A stretch of 64,000 bases of DNA, taken from assembly GCA_003952965.2 (NCBI GenBank), contig CM025852.1:5710753-5774752 (forward strand). The letters are read 5' to 3'. The stretch is from Morella rubra (lineage: Eukaryota > Streptophyta > Magnoliopsida > Fagales > Myricaceae). The notes beneath the pieces are model-generated. The model was not told where the DNA came from and did not search any database. It worked only from the letters and a program-made list of their open reading frames with translations. The translations under genes and the position numbers were made by a program. This document shows positions 1-10,839 of the stretch, one piece after another; position 1 is the first letter of the stretch; each line of letters starts with the position of its first letter.

Positions 1-2580
1 CCCCGGTCATATCACTTTCTTCCTTTTTTGGTTCGGTAGAGATGTCCTTTCTTCGCTCTGTTTAACCCCCAGAGTCTAGGTTGTGCGTCCCTCCTTTCCT
101 CTGGGAATGTCCCGTGCCCCGACACCAAGACCCCGTTAGGCGAGCATTGTTCCATCGCCAAGGGATACCAACCACTATCCTCTCAGTGGTGGCTTGCACT
201 ATCCCACTGTGAACGGTACCGTCACCCGGTCTCAGGACCACCTCTGGGTATGGTTTCATTTCAGTCAATAGTACTTTATACCCATGATATGTTGATGCAA
301 CATGACTTATCACATGCATCCCCGATAAATAATTTACCAAAGACGATAATGGAATGCATATAGCAAACTAACAATGCAGTTGACATATCATAAGCAAAAC
401 AAATTCACAATTAACATAAGTTGATCATAAAATGCGCATATGTACTTTCACATTTAAATGTAAAGACATAGTATGAGAATGCATTTAGACTTTAATATAA
501 CATTAAAGAGGAAATGATATATTAGTACGTACTAATTATGTACTTTTTATGTTCTAATAGAATTTAGGACTAAGATTAATATTGAATGTCCTTCTTTCAA
601 TAAGAATTAATAACTATTTTCTTTTACTTTAGCTTAATAATGAATTAATCATATAAATTATTAAGCAATTGCAAATCTTCACTAAAATCCATGAGTGAGG
701 GCCTCTTGGGCCTCATTAGACCCTATTGAGCCTATCCTTAAGGTTCAAGGTTTACTGGGCTTGTTTAGGGTTAACGGGCCTAAAGTCCATTTAGGCCGCT
801 AAACGGGCTTTGTAATTTGAGCCCCTAATTCTACTCAGTTTTGACTTAAATTTGGGTTCCCCATCTATTTTTCATGCTCTACACAGCCATACAATTATTT
901 TTCCTGTTCGGACCTTTTTAGCCTAACATTTTGTGTGAAATGCTGAAACTGCCCTTAGAGACATCCAGGGGCATTTTTGACCTCTCCTGACCTTCGATTG
1001 AGTTGAAATTTTTACTGGGACCTATTGTGACCATATACTACATATCCACAAATTTGCATGCAAAAAATCTAAGAATTTCACGGTGACGTTTTGGACAGCA
1101 AGGGTCTTTCACTAAAAAGTCCTAATTTTTTCCATTTCATGTGATGTTCTTGTGCTATAATCCTTAGATCTAATGATATGAGTCATTATAACTGAAACAA
1201 TATAATCACAACATGCATTTAAATATAGATTTGTAACAAAAATACATATAACTTCATAACTTCATTCAAAATCATCAAAACAACACATGAATGAACATTT
1301 TGCTTCAAAACTCCATCTCAAGCCCTCTTGGCTTCCTTTCCATGGCCTTGATCTGCTATTTCTACCATAAAATCCATCCCTTGCCATTCGGTTCACCTCA
1401 AAACCCTTTCATCACAAGGTTTCTCAACAAAAGCATGTAAAATTCATCATAAGCATATAAGTATTCACATGCAACCAAAACAAGCTCAATCCCACATTTT
1501 CAAACCAAATATGCATAAAACTAGCCCTTACCTATACTTGAATACAAGCCCTTCTTCTCCTCTTTCATTTTCTTCTTCTTTCTCTTCCTTTCCTCTGCCA
1601 ATCCTCCCTTTTCTCCCTTCTTTTCTCTCATTTTCTTTTCTTTTCTCTCCTCTTTCTTCTCTCTCTCTCTCTCTCTCCATCTCTATCTCACGGCAAGCAA
1701 AGGGCACAAAGTGCCACCCCTTTGTTTGCAAAGGCCTTAAATGGCCTAATCTCTCTTCATAACTCCTCTCTTTTCTCTCTCTTGACTCACGGCAATGAGC
1801 CTTGTCGTGAGTCACTTGTTCTCTTTTATTACATCTCTTTTTTTTTTTTGTCTTTATTCTAGGTAATTAATTAGGGGCATGCTATATTTATAGGGACATA
1901 ATGATTAAGAAGATAAGAACTTAATGACATTCATTGAATCTATACACATAGGAGAAAAAGTTTTTGACACATGGCCAACAAGAGAGATTGTAAAATCTTC
2001 ACTAGGTTAACCGAATCTTCAGTAAATTATCCGACCATGAGTGTTTAGAGGGGCTTGGGTGGGTTTTAGGCTTCTATGCACTAATGGGCGTCGGTCCAAC
2101 TCATTTTCACAGGCCCAATTCCATAATTCAACAACCCTAGACCCAATTGAAATTTAAATGCAATTAAACAAGTAGTTTTAAAATAATTATGCTCAAACAA
2201 AATCAAATACCTGAAATAATAAAATCAAATTGGATCATTTACATCAAAATAGAATAAGAAATGAGAAATTATTAAAGCAAAGGCTAAAAATAAAATATTT
2301 AAACAAGAAAGGAAAATTCGGTCACATATATGAAAGTTGAATCAAATTAATCTAAAACCTTAAATGAAATAAAAAATCAAGTCAATTAAACAATTTCAAC
2401 ACTTGGATTGCAATAAAAATAGTGATTGTAAGTCAAAGATTAAAATTAAAGGAAATAAATTCTATAAGCAATTAAAATAAAGCAAATGCTAAGGAAAAGA
2501 ACACAAATAGTAGGAATATTAAAAGGAAAAATCTTAACATAAGAGTTTCAAAAGCGGCTCAAAAGATTAGGGGTATCACA
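1..2580 (-). mobile_element. Long LTR of a Ty3/gypsy-type element (5' LTR or solo), cut by window start
   Basis: Read on the minus strand, the sequence begins at 2580 with TGTGATACCCC, a start typical of plant Ty3/gypsy LTRs, and no purine tract lies on the outer side. This suggests the outer edge of a 5' LTR or a solo LTR. The stretch at about 62-340 reads like the conserved promoter-proximal part of Tekay/Del-type chromovirus LTRs as I remember them; that is family knowledge, not a computed match. No gag or pol coding is visible here. The open frames at 62-340 and 1469-1815 lie in LTR or low-complexity sequence and are not taken as genes. The LTR would be at least 2.58 kb, which is long. 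Lineage assignment is tentative. Confidence 0.5.
1551..1683. repeat. Polypyrimidine / (CT)n tract
   Basis: About 130 bases of almost pure C and T on the plus strand end in a run of about eleven CT dinucleotides (1656-1678). It lies inside the probable gypsy LTR. The two open frames crossing it, one Ser/Phe-rich and one Glu/Arg-rich, are products of this composition. Confidence 0.85.
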
Positions 2581-2804
2581 CAGACTAATCCAACAAGGCG
2601 TTCAAGGAGAGGAGGCTGGACAGAAAAAGAGGCCAGCCACTAGAACTTCTAGTTTACATTTCTATTAATACTTAAAACATTTACGCCAACATATGCTGTG
2701 AGAAGTCACTTGGAGAATATAGAAGTAGATAGTAACGAAACGACACCTCAAGGTAACGAAGGATGATGGGGATGAAGTTGCTGATCCATGTTAGTATAGG
2801 AGGT

Positions 2805-3469
2805 TAGTAGGGAGATTGATATACTTGACTATAACTAGGCCTGATATTGCATATTCTGTGCAAAGGCTAAGTCAGTTTATGAATTGTCCAAGGCAATCAC
2901 ATATGGATGCAGCTTATCGTGTAGTTCATTACCTTAAAGGTACTGTTGGTCAAGCATTGTTCTTCTTTGCAAAACCAACTTCTTTGCATCTAAAAGCATT
3001 TGCTGACTCTGATTATGCGGGCTGTCATGATACCAGAAGGTCAATTATAGGTTTCATCGTGTTCATTGGTGATAGTTTGGTTTCATGGAAGTCAAAGAAA
3101 CAGAATGTAGTCTCTCGATCATCTGTAGAAGCAGAGTACAGAGCTATGGCCTCAACTGTGTGTGAGTTAACGTGATTGAGAAGTTTATTAGTTGATTTTG
3201 ATATTGAACATTCACAAGCTATTCTTATGTTCTGTGATAATCAAGCTGCAATTCATATTGCTGCCAATCCGATGTTCCATGAACGAACCAAATATATTGA
3301 AGTGGATTGTCACATTATAAGAAAAAAATTGCAAGCTGATTTGATTCGAATTTTACATGTTAATACCCAACACCAGATTGCAAGTGTGTTAACCAAGGCA
3401 TTGGGTTTAGCTAAGTTTAATCATTTAGTAGGCAAGATGGGATTACTAAACATATATCATCCATCTTGA
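2805..3469 (+). pseudogene. Copia pol remnant: end of reverse transcriptase and RNase H
   Basis: The reading shows the copia signatures [41 protein letters not shown] and VEAEYRAMA. Then come the [10 protein letters not shown] and HERTKYIEVDCH blocks of the RNase H domain and the usual last residues before the purine tract (VGKMGLLNIYHPS). These normally belong to the ribonuclease that removes the RNA template during element copying. Only the last fifth or so of a pol polyprotein is present, so it is a non-functional fossil. Related C-terminal blocks occur in elements D and E, but the LTRs differ. Confidence 0.85.
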
Positions 3470-3482
3470 GGGGGAATATTAA

Positions 3483-3634
3483 TGATAGTGCTAAGCTGGA
3501 AGTCACGGAAGTTAGTTTACATTTTCAATTTGGTGTAACATATTGTAATTGTTATTCTCTTTCTGTATATTAAGCAACCGAAGTTGTAAACAGAGCACAT
3601 TCTCAGTTAATGAAAGTTTCCTATTTTCTCCACA
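3483..3634 (+). repeat. Short copia 3' LTR
   Basis: A 152-bp LTR starts TGATAGTGC right after the purine tract and ends CTCCACA. A weak TATA-like TATATTAAG sits at about 3567. Ends are inferred from the tract and the TG...CA rule because the partner LTR is missing. Confidence 0.55.
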
Positions 3635-4159
3635 TTTGTGATTCTTAATAGAACCTTCCCCCATATGGTGTTGACCAATTAATGCTGAATTAATCAGTCT
3701 ATTTAATATATAAAACCGTTATCTAGCTATCATGACTGAGTTAGCTTCCATTATTGGTCATCAATATTGTCCTAATTTCCCTTTGGTGAGATTGCTCCAA
3801 TTGCGACCTTTAGTTGGGTGGACAGAAAAAGAGGTCAGTAACTGGGAAATCCAATTTTTTTGTTCCTATTAGTGTTAATGCAATAATATACTATCAGAAC
3901 TTATCAGTTGCAATATGAGCTTCGTAAATTGATATGGAGAATCTTAAAACAAAAATGATAAAGGGAGTAGGCTAGATATTTATCAGACTTTTCATCTGGA
4001 GATGGACATAATAGCACACCTGATGTTGGTTGAGGAATATATAACTCGATAGGGGTTAATAAGTTTGTACAAAACTGTAGAGTAAAGAGTTATCGAGTTT
4101 GTAATGCACTTGAAATTGTTCCACACCCCAAGTATAAAGTAAGTCCGGAAATTCGACCA
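3635..4159. other. Spacer, no gene seen
   Basis: AT-rich sequence between two copia fragments. The only structure noticed is at 3818-3876, which resembles 2617-2674 (shared TGGACAGAAAAAGAGG followed by partly matching bases). The pair flanks the small copia fragment and may be an old direct repeat. Confidence 0.6.
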
Positions 4160-4392
4160 ACAATGCTCTTTAAAGGCGAACTCTATTGAGAGAGTTTGAT
4201 GTGCCTCTGTGAAGAGCACCCTCGTGGGTTGAGAGAGAATGTGAGGAGGAAAGGTGCGGTGTGAGAGTTGAGAGTTTGTAAAGTTCTTGTTCTGCGAGTG
4301 AAATTAAAATACTCTCCTCTGTGGACGTAGGCAGTTGCCGAACCATGTTAAATATTGGTCTCCGTGTGTTTGTGGTTTTCGTTCTATGCTCA
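4160..4392 (+). repeat. 5' LTR of element F (left part missing)
   Basis: Matches the last ~233 bp of the LTR at 5557-5947 with few differences, ending ...TTCTATGCTCA. Similarity fades left of about 4160, so the 5' end is lost. It is followed directly by the tRNA-Met primer site. Confidence 0.8.
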
Positions 4393-4397
4393 ACAAG

Positions 4398-4409
4398 TGG
4401 TATCAAAGC
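4398..4409 (+). promoter_or_regulatory. Primer binding site (initiator tRNA-Met) of element F
   Basis: TGGTATCAAAGC lies 5 bases after the LTR end, the usual copia arrangement. It differs by one base from the site in elements A-C (TGGTATCAGAGC). Confidence 0.75.
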
Positions 4410-4954
4410 GGGTGAAGGTGAGGCATCTCCAAATTTGTGGCATAAGAGACTCGGACACATGAGGGAGAAAGGGTTGTTAACATTGGCAGAGAAAGTGCAC
4501 ATCCAGGTGAACAGAAGGAAAGCGCCCAGCCCTTTGTGAAAAAGAGTCTAGTCCATCTGTCAGGAGAAGATCAAAGTTGTTGAGCCTGGTATGATATCTT
4601 TGTGGTAGTAACATATATGCAACCTATTACTTGATGAGCAGAACACTATCAGGTTCATTGAAGAGTGATTGGGTGCAAGGTGTTTGCACATGTATTCAAG
4701 CTGCAAAGATAGGTGTTGATTTGGAAGAACAATTACCCACTCCATCAGAAGATTTGGATACAGGTTATGGGATCCTAGAGCTGATTGCTTCAAAAGGTTA
4801 TCAAACCCAGGTGAATACAAAAAAGTGCTCCAGATATTATTCAATCCTGGACAGCTTTAGTTTGCCACAGACATTGAAGGAATGCAGGACGGTTCCCTAG
4901 AAAAGGAAGGTGATGGAGGGTGTTAAGCGAGAGAAGAAGATATCGCTCTATCAG

Positions 4955-5115
4955 AAGTTGCTGAAGAGATTGTTGAGCATAGGGTTGCAGCTACCCGCTC
5001 CCCTAGAGGCTGTAGAAGAGGGTGTTGAGCAGGGGGAGATATACCCACTCCACCAAAGGTTGCAGAAAAGGGTGTTGAGCAGAAGGAGTTACTTGTTCCA
5101 CCAGAAGCTGTATGA
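4955..5115 (+). repeat. Short coding minisatellite in element F linker
   Basis: About three imperfect units of 48-51 bp carry GTTGAGCA-G-G--GA and CCACC-AAGGTTGCAGA-type blocks. They would encode a repeated acidic motif like PPEAVEEGVEQGE. This lies where copia integrase-reverse transcriptase linkers often have low-complexity repeats. Confidence 0.55.
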
Positions 5116-5556
5116 TCATCACAACAATCAAGTGATGATGAACTTCCTCTAGTTGGTGATCCTCCATAGAGAGAGAGGGTGGTCACTGATTCCGTCAAAG
5201 AGATTTCCGAAATCAGATTATATTCTTCTTATTGATGAGGCGGAGCAACAAAGTTGTTGTGAAGTCAGAACTCACAGGTTGATTCAGGAGATGCAAGATG
5301 CCTTTCACAGGTGATGCAAGATGAAAAGAGTCCCTTGCACAGGAGATGCAAGAGGCCTTGCATAAAAGTTGCAAGATGAAATGATTTCCTTGCAGAAGAA
5401 TCAGACGTATGAGTTGGTGAGACTTTGAAAGAGAGCACTAAAGGTTTCAACTGACATGTTGTTGTAGGTGGAGCTATGTGGGACATAGCTGGGATGAACA
5501 CCTCCAACTGAAGATGTCAGGATATATTGTCCTCTGTGTGGCATGGAGGGGAGAAT

Positions 5557-5947
5557 TGTTGGCATGAAGAGTCAAGATTTGTGGCTACAAATCTTGACAA
5601 GTTCAAGGCGTGAAGTCCATGCCCCATAAATGCCTCATAACGTCAAGATTTGCAGCTCGCAAATCTTGACAGTTTTCAGCCACCTCCGACAAAGGAGTTA
5701 TTGCACTGATCCTCATTTTGCTCTATAAATGCGAACTCTATTGAGAGAGTTCAATGTGCCTTTGTGAAGAGCACCCTCGTGGGTTGAGAGAGAATGTGAG
5801 GAGGAAAGGTGCGGTGTGAGAGTTGAGAGTTTGTAAAGTTTTGGTTCTGCGAGTGAAATTAAAATACTCTCCTCTGTGGATGTAGGCAGTTGCCGAACCA
5901 TGTTAAATATTGGTCTCCGTGTGTTTGTGGTTTTCGTTCTATGCTCA
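5557..5947 (+). repeat. 3' LTR of element F (391 bp)
   Basis: Starts TGTTGGCATG after a purine tract and ends ATGCTCA. A TATA-like CTATAAAT lies at about 5721. Two inverted-repeat hairpins sit in the U3 part (see separate entry). Confidence 0.85.
5571..5670 (+). promoter_or_regulatory. Two tandem hairpin motifs in the U3 of element F
   Basis: GTCAAGATTTG...CAAATCTTGAC occurs twice, at 5571-5598 and 5642-5670. Each has 11-bp perfect arms and a 6-7 base loop. Both lie upstream of the TATA-like box, so they may be protein-binding palindromes of the LTR promoter; this is inference. Confidence 0.6.
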
Positions 5948-6932
5948 CCAGTGATGAGCATACCCACTTGCGAGTCACGCGTATTGGCCTATGAAAAACT
6001 GTTGTATCAATACTTCATCAAAAGTTGTCAAGCTAGTCCCACTTAAAAGACTTATCAGAGAGGCATGTTGATAAGAGACTAGTGACGCTAGTCTTTTTCT
6101 CTTTGCCCTACCATATTATCCCGTGGAGTTATTTTCTCTATTTTACAAAATGTAATGTGCACCACTTTCCACCGTGGAAAATGTGAATTCCCTGGGCACC
6201 TATCAACCTAGGTCGGATATAGTAAACTAGGCTCCACATAGCCTAGCAAGCTTGGTCTTGGATGTGGGATGTCCCTTGTCATGTACTAGCTAGAAGTATA
6301 GAAGCTATAGGCATTATCGCGTATGGAAGTTACTATTGCCGGTCAAGTGTGTTTTGGAAAATTTGTACATGCTGTTTAATTTATCTTTAAGGCTATAGCT
6401 TGACTTGAAGACAAGTCAATAAATGGCCAGCAAAGTCTCCTTTTTTGTGCTTAATTTTGTTCTAATCATGTTTTTGTTTGATGTTCGTTTCAGGACCTCT
6501 TAACTCTTAAGCTGCATTACATTAATCTCGCAGTTTACATAGATAGTTCTTGCAGAAAGTAAATACAGCTGACATTCTTTTGCTTTTCTGTTTTTTGTTT
6601 AGTGAATATTGTGAATATATTCGGTCTAAAACGACAGCGTAGAAATTGGCATAGTTACAACATTATAGTACATAACCCCAGGAATTCATTACATCTACAA
6701 AACAACCCAAAATGATTTTTCTTGTTGTGTATATTCAAAACATGATCAGGTTGCTCTTACAAATTCTAACTGGGGTTTTTTTTGTTTCTTGATCTGAGTA
6801 AAGATGAAAAATCTGGCTAAGGTACTATTTGTGAATCATGTGCTTAATCGGGCCATTCAGAATAAATTTCGTGCATCTGAACAGTACTATATATATATAT
6901 ATATCAATAGTGGAAAATTTCATGCATCTGGC
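5948..6932. other. Spacer, no gene seen
   Basis: About 1 kb with no coding signal on either strand. It contains a short (TA)n microsatellite at 6888-6904, just before the hAT remnant. Confidence 0.6.
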
Positions 6933-7746
6933 CAGGGGCATCTCTGAGCATAGGCAGCATAGGCGGTTGCCTAACGCCCCCAAAATAGGAGGGCCCCCAA
7001 CTTCCTATTTTACTTGATATTTAATAGGTTGTAGGCCCCAATTTAAATATTTTAACTTAACAAAAGAAAAAATAAGTCTCAAATTATCAATTAAACTTTT
7101 TGAAATTCTCATTTAATGTAAAGAAAAACATAATTCAAAATTTCAAAATAGATGACTTCTAACTTTAAAATTCAAAAAAGACTATTGGACTTCCAATTTT
7201 AAAATTGACAAAAAAACTATCGGACTTCGAACTTTTAAATTAGTTTTATACTTTTATTTTATATTTGTTGTAGGTATCACTTTTTTATCTAGAGAAAATT
7301 GAGAAATTGAGAAATTGAGTACTGTATAGTTTTATTTTAAATTTCTATTTGTGTTTATTGTAGTTATCATTTTTTAATTTAGGATAATTTCGAGATATCT
7401 CATATGTCTAATAGAAAATAGGAATCAGGATATGAAACGTTTTTTTTTGAAAAAAAAAATGAAAATGGAGAAAGAAGTTTTTCAAAACTAAAACTAATAA
7501 AATAAGATCTACTATGACGCAAGAAAGATTAAATTTATTAGCTATATTATTAATTAAAAATGATCTATTGACAAATCTTGAATACAAAACTTTGATAAGT
7601 ACTTTTGCATCTCAAAAAGTAGGAATAATAATTTTTAACTAAAATTTATTATATTTTATATTTTAATATAATATTTAATAATTGATTATAAATGGTCTCT
7701 TTTTATAGTTTTGCCTAAGGCCCCATTTATGTTAGAGACGGCCTTG
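6933..7746 (+). mobile_element. Internally deleted hAT DNA transposon
   Basis: The left end reads CAGGGGCATCTCTGA-CATA and the inverted right end reads CAAGGCCGTCTCTAA-CATA, imperfect terminal inverted repeats of about 20 bp. The sub-terminal motifs (CGGTTGCCTAACGCCCCC at left, TTGCCTAAGGCCCC at right) are the GGCCCC-rich ends of plant hAT elements of the zinc-finger/dimerisation-domain transposase type. The flanking 8 bases, catctggc and atttggcc, are similar and probably a decayed target duplication, allowing a one-base shift. The element is only 814 bp against several kb for autonomous relatives. It is AT-rich inside and retains two ends of the transposase gene. Element A inserted 32 bp to its right. 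Confidence 0.75.
7404..7642 (+). pseudogene. hAT transposase remnant: start codon region next to C-terminal dimerisation region
   Basis: The reading starts MSNRK-ESGYE, like the N-terminus of plant TTF-type zinc-finger/hAT-dimerisation proteins. About 15 codons later it continues as RSFSKLKLIK, then STMTQERLNLLAILLIKNDLL and FASQKVGIIIF, which is the family's C-terminal dimerisation region and final residues. The whole middle is missing: zinc finger, DDE catalytic core and most of the hAT_C domain. A stop codon lies after MSNRK, another after KLKLIK, and a frame change precedes STMTQERL. It cannot encode an active transposase. Family assignment rests on remembered motifs and on the matching terminal repeats. 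Confidence 0.7.
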
Positions 7747-7773
7747 ATTTGGCCGACCTTTCATGTCAAGGAA

Positions 7774-7778
7774 AAACA
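7774..7778. repeat. Target-site duplication of element A, left copy
   Basis: AAACA precedes the LTR at 7779. The same five bases follow the other LTR at 17187-17191. Confidence 0.85.
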
Positions 7779-9070
7779 TGTAAATCCTAGGATTAAGGAA
7801 ACCTAAGAGGGGGGTGAATTGGGTTTTAAAACTTTTTCGAAACTCACCCTTTAGAAAGTGTTTGCTAGCTATAAGTCTCACAAAGAGAAGTGATTGCAAT
7901 AAAAGATTGAACACAAGAATATATATTGCAACTTAAATAGAGAAATAAAACTTAGAATAAGAAACTAATAGCACAATGTAATGAGATAAGGGAAGAGAAG
8001 CAAACACAAGATTTTTAGGTGGTTCGGCAAACCCGCCTACATCCACCCCTCAAGCTCCTTTACCGAGCCTTGAGGTTTTTCACTATGCTCCCTTCAACCA
8101 AGGAAAGCCTTCCTTACACTTGAGCTTGAGAAACACCTCTTCAAGCCTCAAGAACGAGTTTGAGAACAAACCTCTCTAAACTCCTTCTTTTGATGAACAA
8201 ACCTCACCAAAAGGAAACAAGAGAATCACTCTCTTAATAGTGTATAGGGATGAACGAAAATGCTCACTAAAACTCCCTTGATGGAGTAGATGTTACAATG
8301 AGAAATTTCTATCTCTTAAGCTTCACACAACAATGTGAAAGTGATTATGTGTGAATGATGTTTGAACAAGGATTGAAAGGTTTTAGATCACTCTTAGCTT
8401 TGGCAAAATGATTTAGTTGTTCAGCAACTTTTAAAAGGCGTAGGAATGGCTTTATATAGGCCTCATAAGAAAAATAGCCGTTTATAGCCGTTGGAGTCGA
8501 GCTGTTAAAAACTCACGATGAACCGGTCGACCGCTGCAGGTTTACGTTACCCAACGGTCATAATGTCAGAAGTCAGAACGGCTCTTTTTTAATTTTTCAA
8601 ACCAACCGGTCGACCGCTATACCAAGCGGTCGAAGACCGGTCGACCGCTACATGAGCCGGTCGACCTCCTCAACTTAAGCACATGATCCGGTTGTTTTAA
8701 AAACACGATTTTGACCAACTTAAAATACCCAATTTTAAAGACTAACTTCCCATAAGTATATAAAAGGTTTGGGAGTTTGATTGGATATTTTAAAGCCATT
8801 TAAAATATTTTTAAATCTTCAAAACAAGAGGTAAAACATTTCATGCAAGTTTTGAAGAAATATGCAAGTGTGTGGTTCAAATCCTTGTTAAAGATGAAGT
8901 CTTAGAGTTACAAAGATTACCCTAGCATCTTGAGTCTTCACTTTAAGAGCACTTCCATTGAAGGGGATGTTGCTTGATCGCTTCGTGCTCATTTTGGATC
9001 CGCTTTGCTTCACATCTCAATTACTTCTATTGTTATCATCAAAAACATTGATTGTGACTAAAAGCCAACA
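7779..9070 (-). repeat. 3' LTR of element A (1292 bp)
   Basis: On the minus strand it starts TGTTGGCTTTTAGTC at 9070 and ends CCTAGGATTTACA at 7779. It carries GGTCGACC palindromes at about 8525-8670 and a TATA-like TATATAAA at about 8455. The partner LTR is 15920-17186. Confidence 0.9.
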
Positions 9071-9400
9071 ATCTCCCCCTTTTTGATGATGACAATAAAT
9101 TAATTGATCTTCCTTTTGTTGATCTTGTCTCCCCCTATCTTTTGTACTTTGATGTGGGGTTTTAAACATTTTAATACCTCAATGACAAAATGTTAGCATA
9201 TAATATGAATGGATTGCATATGAATAATAAAGAACTTTCATATCATAGAAGCAGTACATCAAAGTTGCAAAGGGGTGCAGAGATACAAAAAGAGACTATT
9301 CTCTCCCCCTTTGTCATCATAAAAAGGAAGTACATAAGAAAGAAAAATACATAAGCAAAGAAAAATACAAAATACAAATGAAATGCATATGCAATGAAAA
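9071..9400 (-). other. 3' untranslated region of element A with three purine tracts
   Basis: On the minus strand, GGGGGAG tracts occur near 9310, 9130 and 9076; the last abuts the 3' LTR and should be the working polypurine tract. The other two share its context (GATGAC-AAAGGGGGAG and similar). They look like duplicated or spare tracts. Confidence 0.6.
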
Positions 9401-10594
9401 TCATGGAGGAGGAAAGCGGGCCATAAAAGTCCTCATCTCTGCAAAGAACTGCCTCTGCTCCTCTTGCATAGAAGTAACTATCTTGAATGAACTTGTTCTG
9501 TGCCTCATGCATAGCAAGCATCCTCGCCTCGAAAGCAGTGAATCGAGTATCAAAGGAAGAGGGAGGGTCGGGAACTCTGGTAGGGAAGGAATAATGGGAG
9601 GATCATCAGCCAAATCAGCATCTACATCAAACTCCATCGCCTCAGCATCTATCTCCTCACCCTCAGGCTCATCCTCAGCCTCAGCCACATCAACACCTTC
9701 ATCCTCATCACTATCCTGACGCTTCGGCACCCAAGTATTTCTGGAAGTCCTTCTATAACCCATCCGGGTTAGGACCGTAGCGTCAAATTGTTCACACTTG
9801 GTCAAAGTGTCTCGCTCGCGAGAACTGAGTGCAACCCCAAAATATCGAAATATCTTGGTAAACAGCAAGCCATATGGAAGATTCTTTTTAGACTCACATG
9901 CTGCTTCCATATGTTTGAGCATAATATAAGGGAGGTTGAACTTTTTCTCTTTCAGAAGTCGCTCAATCACGAAGACATCCATAAAAGTCACCTCCTCTCG
10001 GTGTCCACCCCGAGGAATCAGGTTATGGGTGCAGATCAAATGAAGTAACCTCGAACGTATGGATAGTTGGTTGGCATGGATCTTCCTAGGTGCATCTTCT
10101 GCCACACCATTACCTAGGAGGTAAACTAGGGCTTCTCCATAATCAAAGCCCTTACACACGGGCCAAGTTTTAAACTCATAGGCCCGAATCCCGACATGTG
10201 GGATACCCAAAATATCTCCTAGAATAACTTCATTTAAAATAATATCCCGTCCTCCAACCATACTCTTCACGGTAAATAAACCTCCAGCTTCCCACCCAAC
10301 AGTCAAATTAGCAAAGAAAAGCCTAACATATTTGGGAAACACTTCGGTACCCATATCCAACAAATTCCTCCAACCCTGCTTCACAAATGGACGCTCAATC
10401 TCAAAATCCGAAAGTGATTCTACATTCACTTTCCTTCCCAACATGACTTTTCTCTTTGAAAAGTCATTGTAAAACTTCTCAGCACATTCAGGATTACGGA
10501 AAAAATAATCAGGCTCACCCGAATGATCCGCTGAAGAACGAGAGGATCCAGCTCGCTCATTTCCAACCATGGCAGCATGCTTTGTCCTTGGCAT
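9401..10594 (-). CDS. Extra gene downstream of pol in element A
   Basis: A long open frame of about 397 codons starts MPRTKHAAMVGNER. It has an N-terminal Ser-rich stretch, a globular middle (about residues 35-270; blocks such as EVFPKYVRLFFANL, ILGDILGIPHVGI, LIPRGGHREEVTFMDVFVIERLL and GYRRTSRNTWVPKR), then an acidic tail and a helical end (QEEQRQFFAEMRTFMARF). I see no signal peptide or membrane segment, so it does not look like an envelope protein. The middle resembles the poorly understood 'putative plant transposon protein' domain found in plant repeat proteins; that is from memory. Homologues sit at the same place in B and C. Its function is unknown; it is part of a fossil element. Confidence 0.75.
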   Translation of the reverse strand: MPRTKHAAMVGNERAGSSRSSADHSGEPDYFFRNPECAEKFYNDFSKRKVMLGRKVNVESLSDFEIERPFVKQGWRNLLDMGTEVFPKYVRLFFANLTVGWEAGGLFTVKSMVGGRDIILNEVILGDILGIPHVGIRAYEFKTWPVCKGFDYGEALVYLLGNGVAEDAPRKIHANQLSIRSRLLHLICTHNLIPRGGHREEVTFMDVFVIERLLKEKKFNLPYIMLKHMEAACESKKNLPYGLLFTKIFRYFGVALSSRERDTLTKCEQFDATVLTRMGYRRTSRNTWVPKRQDSDEDEGVDVAEAEDEPEGEEIDAEAMEFDVDADLADDPPIIPSLPEFPTLPLPLILDSLLSRRGCLLCMRHRTSSFKIVTSMQEEQRQFFAEMRTFMARFPPP

Positions 10595-10839
10595 GATGAT
10601 TGAGAGTGAGAAAATGAGAGGAAAAGGGCTGAAATGTGGAAATCTAGGGTTAGGGTTTCAAAGGGGGCCGAAATCCCTAATAAGTGAATGCTTGATGGAT
10701 TTTGATGTGAATCCACACAAAAAGTGAGGGTTTTGGCCGAATTTGATGGGCTAAAATGATTGGGATGGATTATAGGATAGATTATGGTGTTTTGAGGGAT
10801 TTGAGAGGGTTTGAGTCGAGAGAGGAGAAGCGGTTCACG

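Larger units (their letters stand above)
2700..3634 (+). mobile_element. 3' end of a Ty1/copia element with short 3' LTR
   Basis: The end of a copia pol (late reverse transcriptase and RNase H) is followed by a purine tract and a short LTR. The 3' LTR is read as 3483-3634 (152 bp, TGATAGTG to CCACA) after the tract GAGGGGGAA at 3468-3476. The rest of the element (5' LTR, gag, most of pol) is absent, so this is a truncated fossil with at least one further break in the coding part. The LTR size resembles small copia lineages, but the lineage is not assigned. No target duplication can be tested. Confidence 0.8.
4160..5947 (+). mobile_element. Internally deleted, non-autonomous Ty1/copia element (F)
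   Basis: Two direct copies of an LTR (4160-4392, truncated at its left; 5557-5947, complete) bracket about 1.15 kb of decayed internal sequence. After the 5' LTR come a 5-base spacer and TGGTATCAAAGC (4398-4409), a primer site for initiator tRNA-Met. Inside, only islands of copia coding are readable: the pre-integrase block NLWHKRLGHMREKG at 4431-4472, a repeat-bearing linker at 4970-5110, and the start of the reverse transcriptase region near 5385-5430. The bulk of gag and pol is missing, so this is a deleted fossil. A purine tract GGAGGGGAGAA precedes the 3' LTR at 5557. Confidence 0.8.

Noticed and set aside
62-340. 92-codon open frame on the minus strand
   Set aside because: It lies in sequence that resembles a gypsy LTR and carries no protein motif.
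1469-1815. Overlapping open frames on both strands
   Set aside because: They are Ser/Phe- and Glu/Arg-rich products of a CT tract inside an LTR.
9401-10594. Envelope gene in the SIRE-lineage element
   Set aside because: No signal peptide, membrane segment or glycoprotein-like features are visible; described instead as an extra gene of unknown role.
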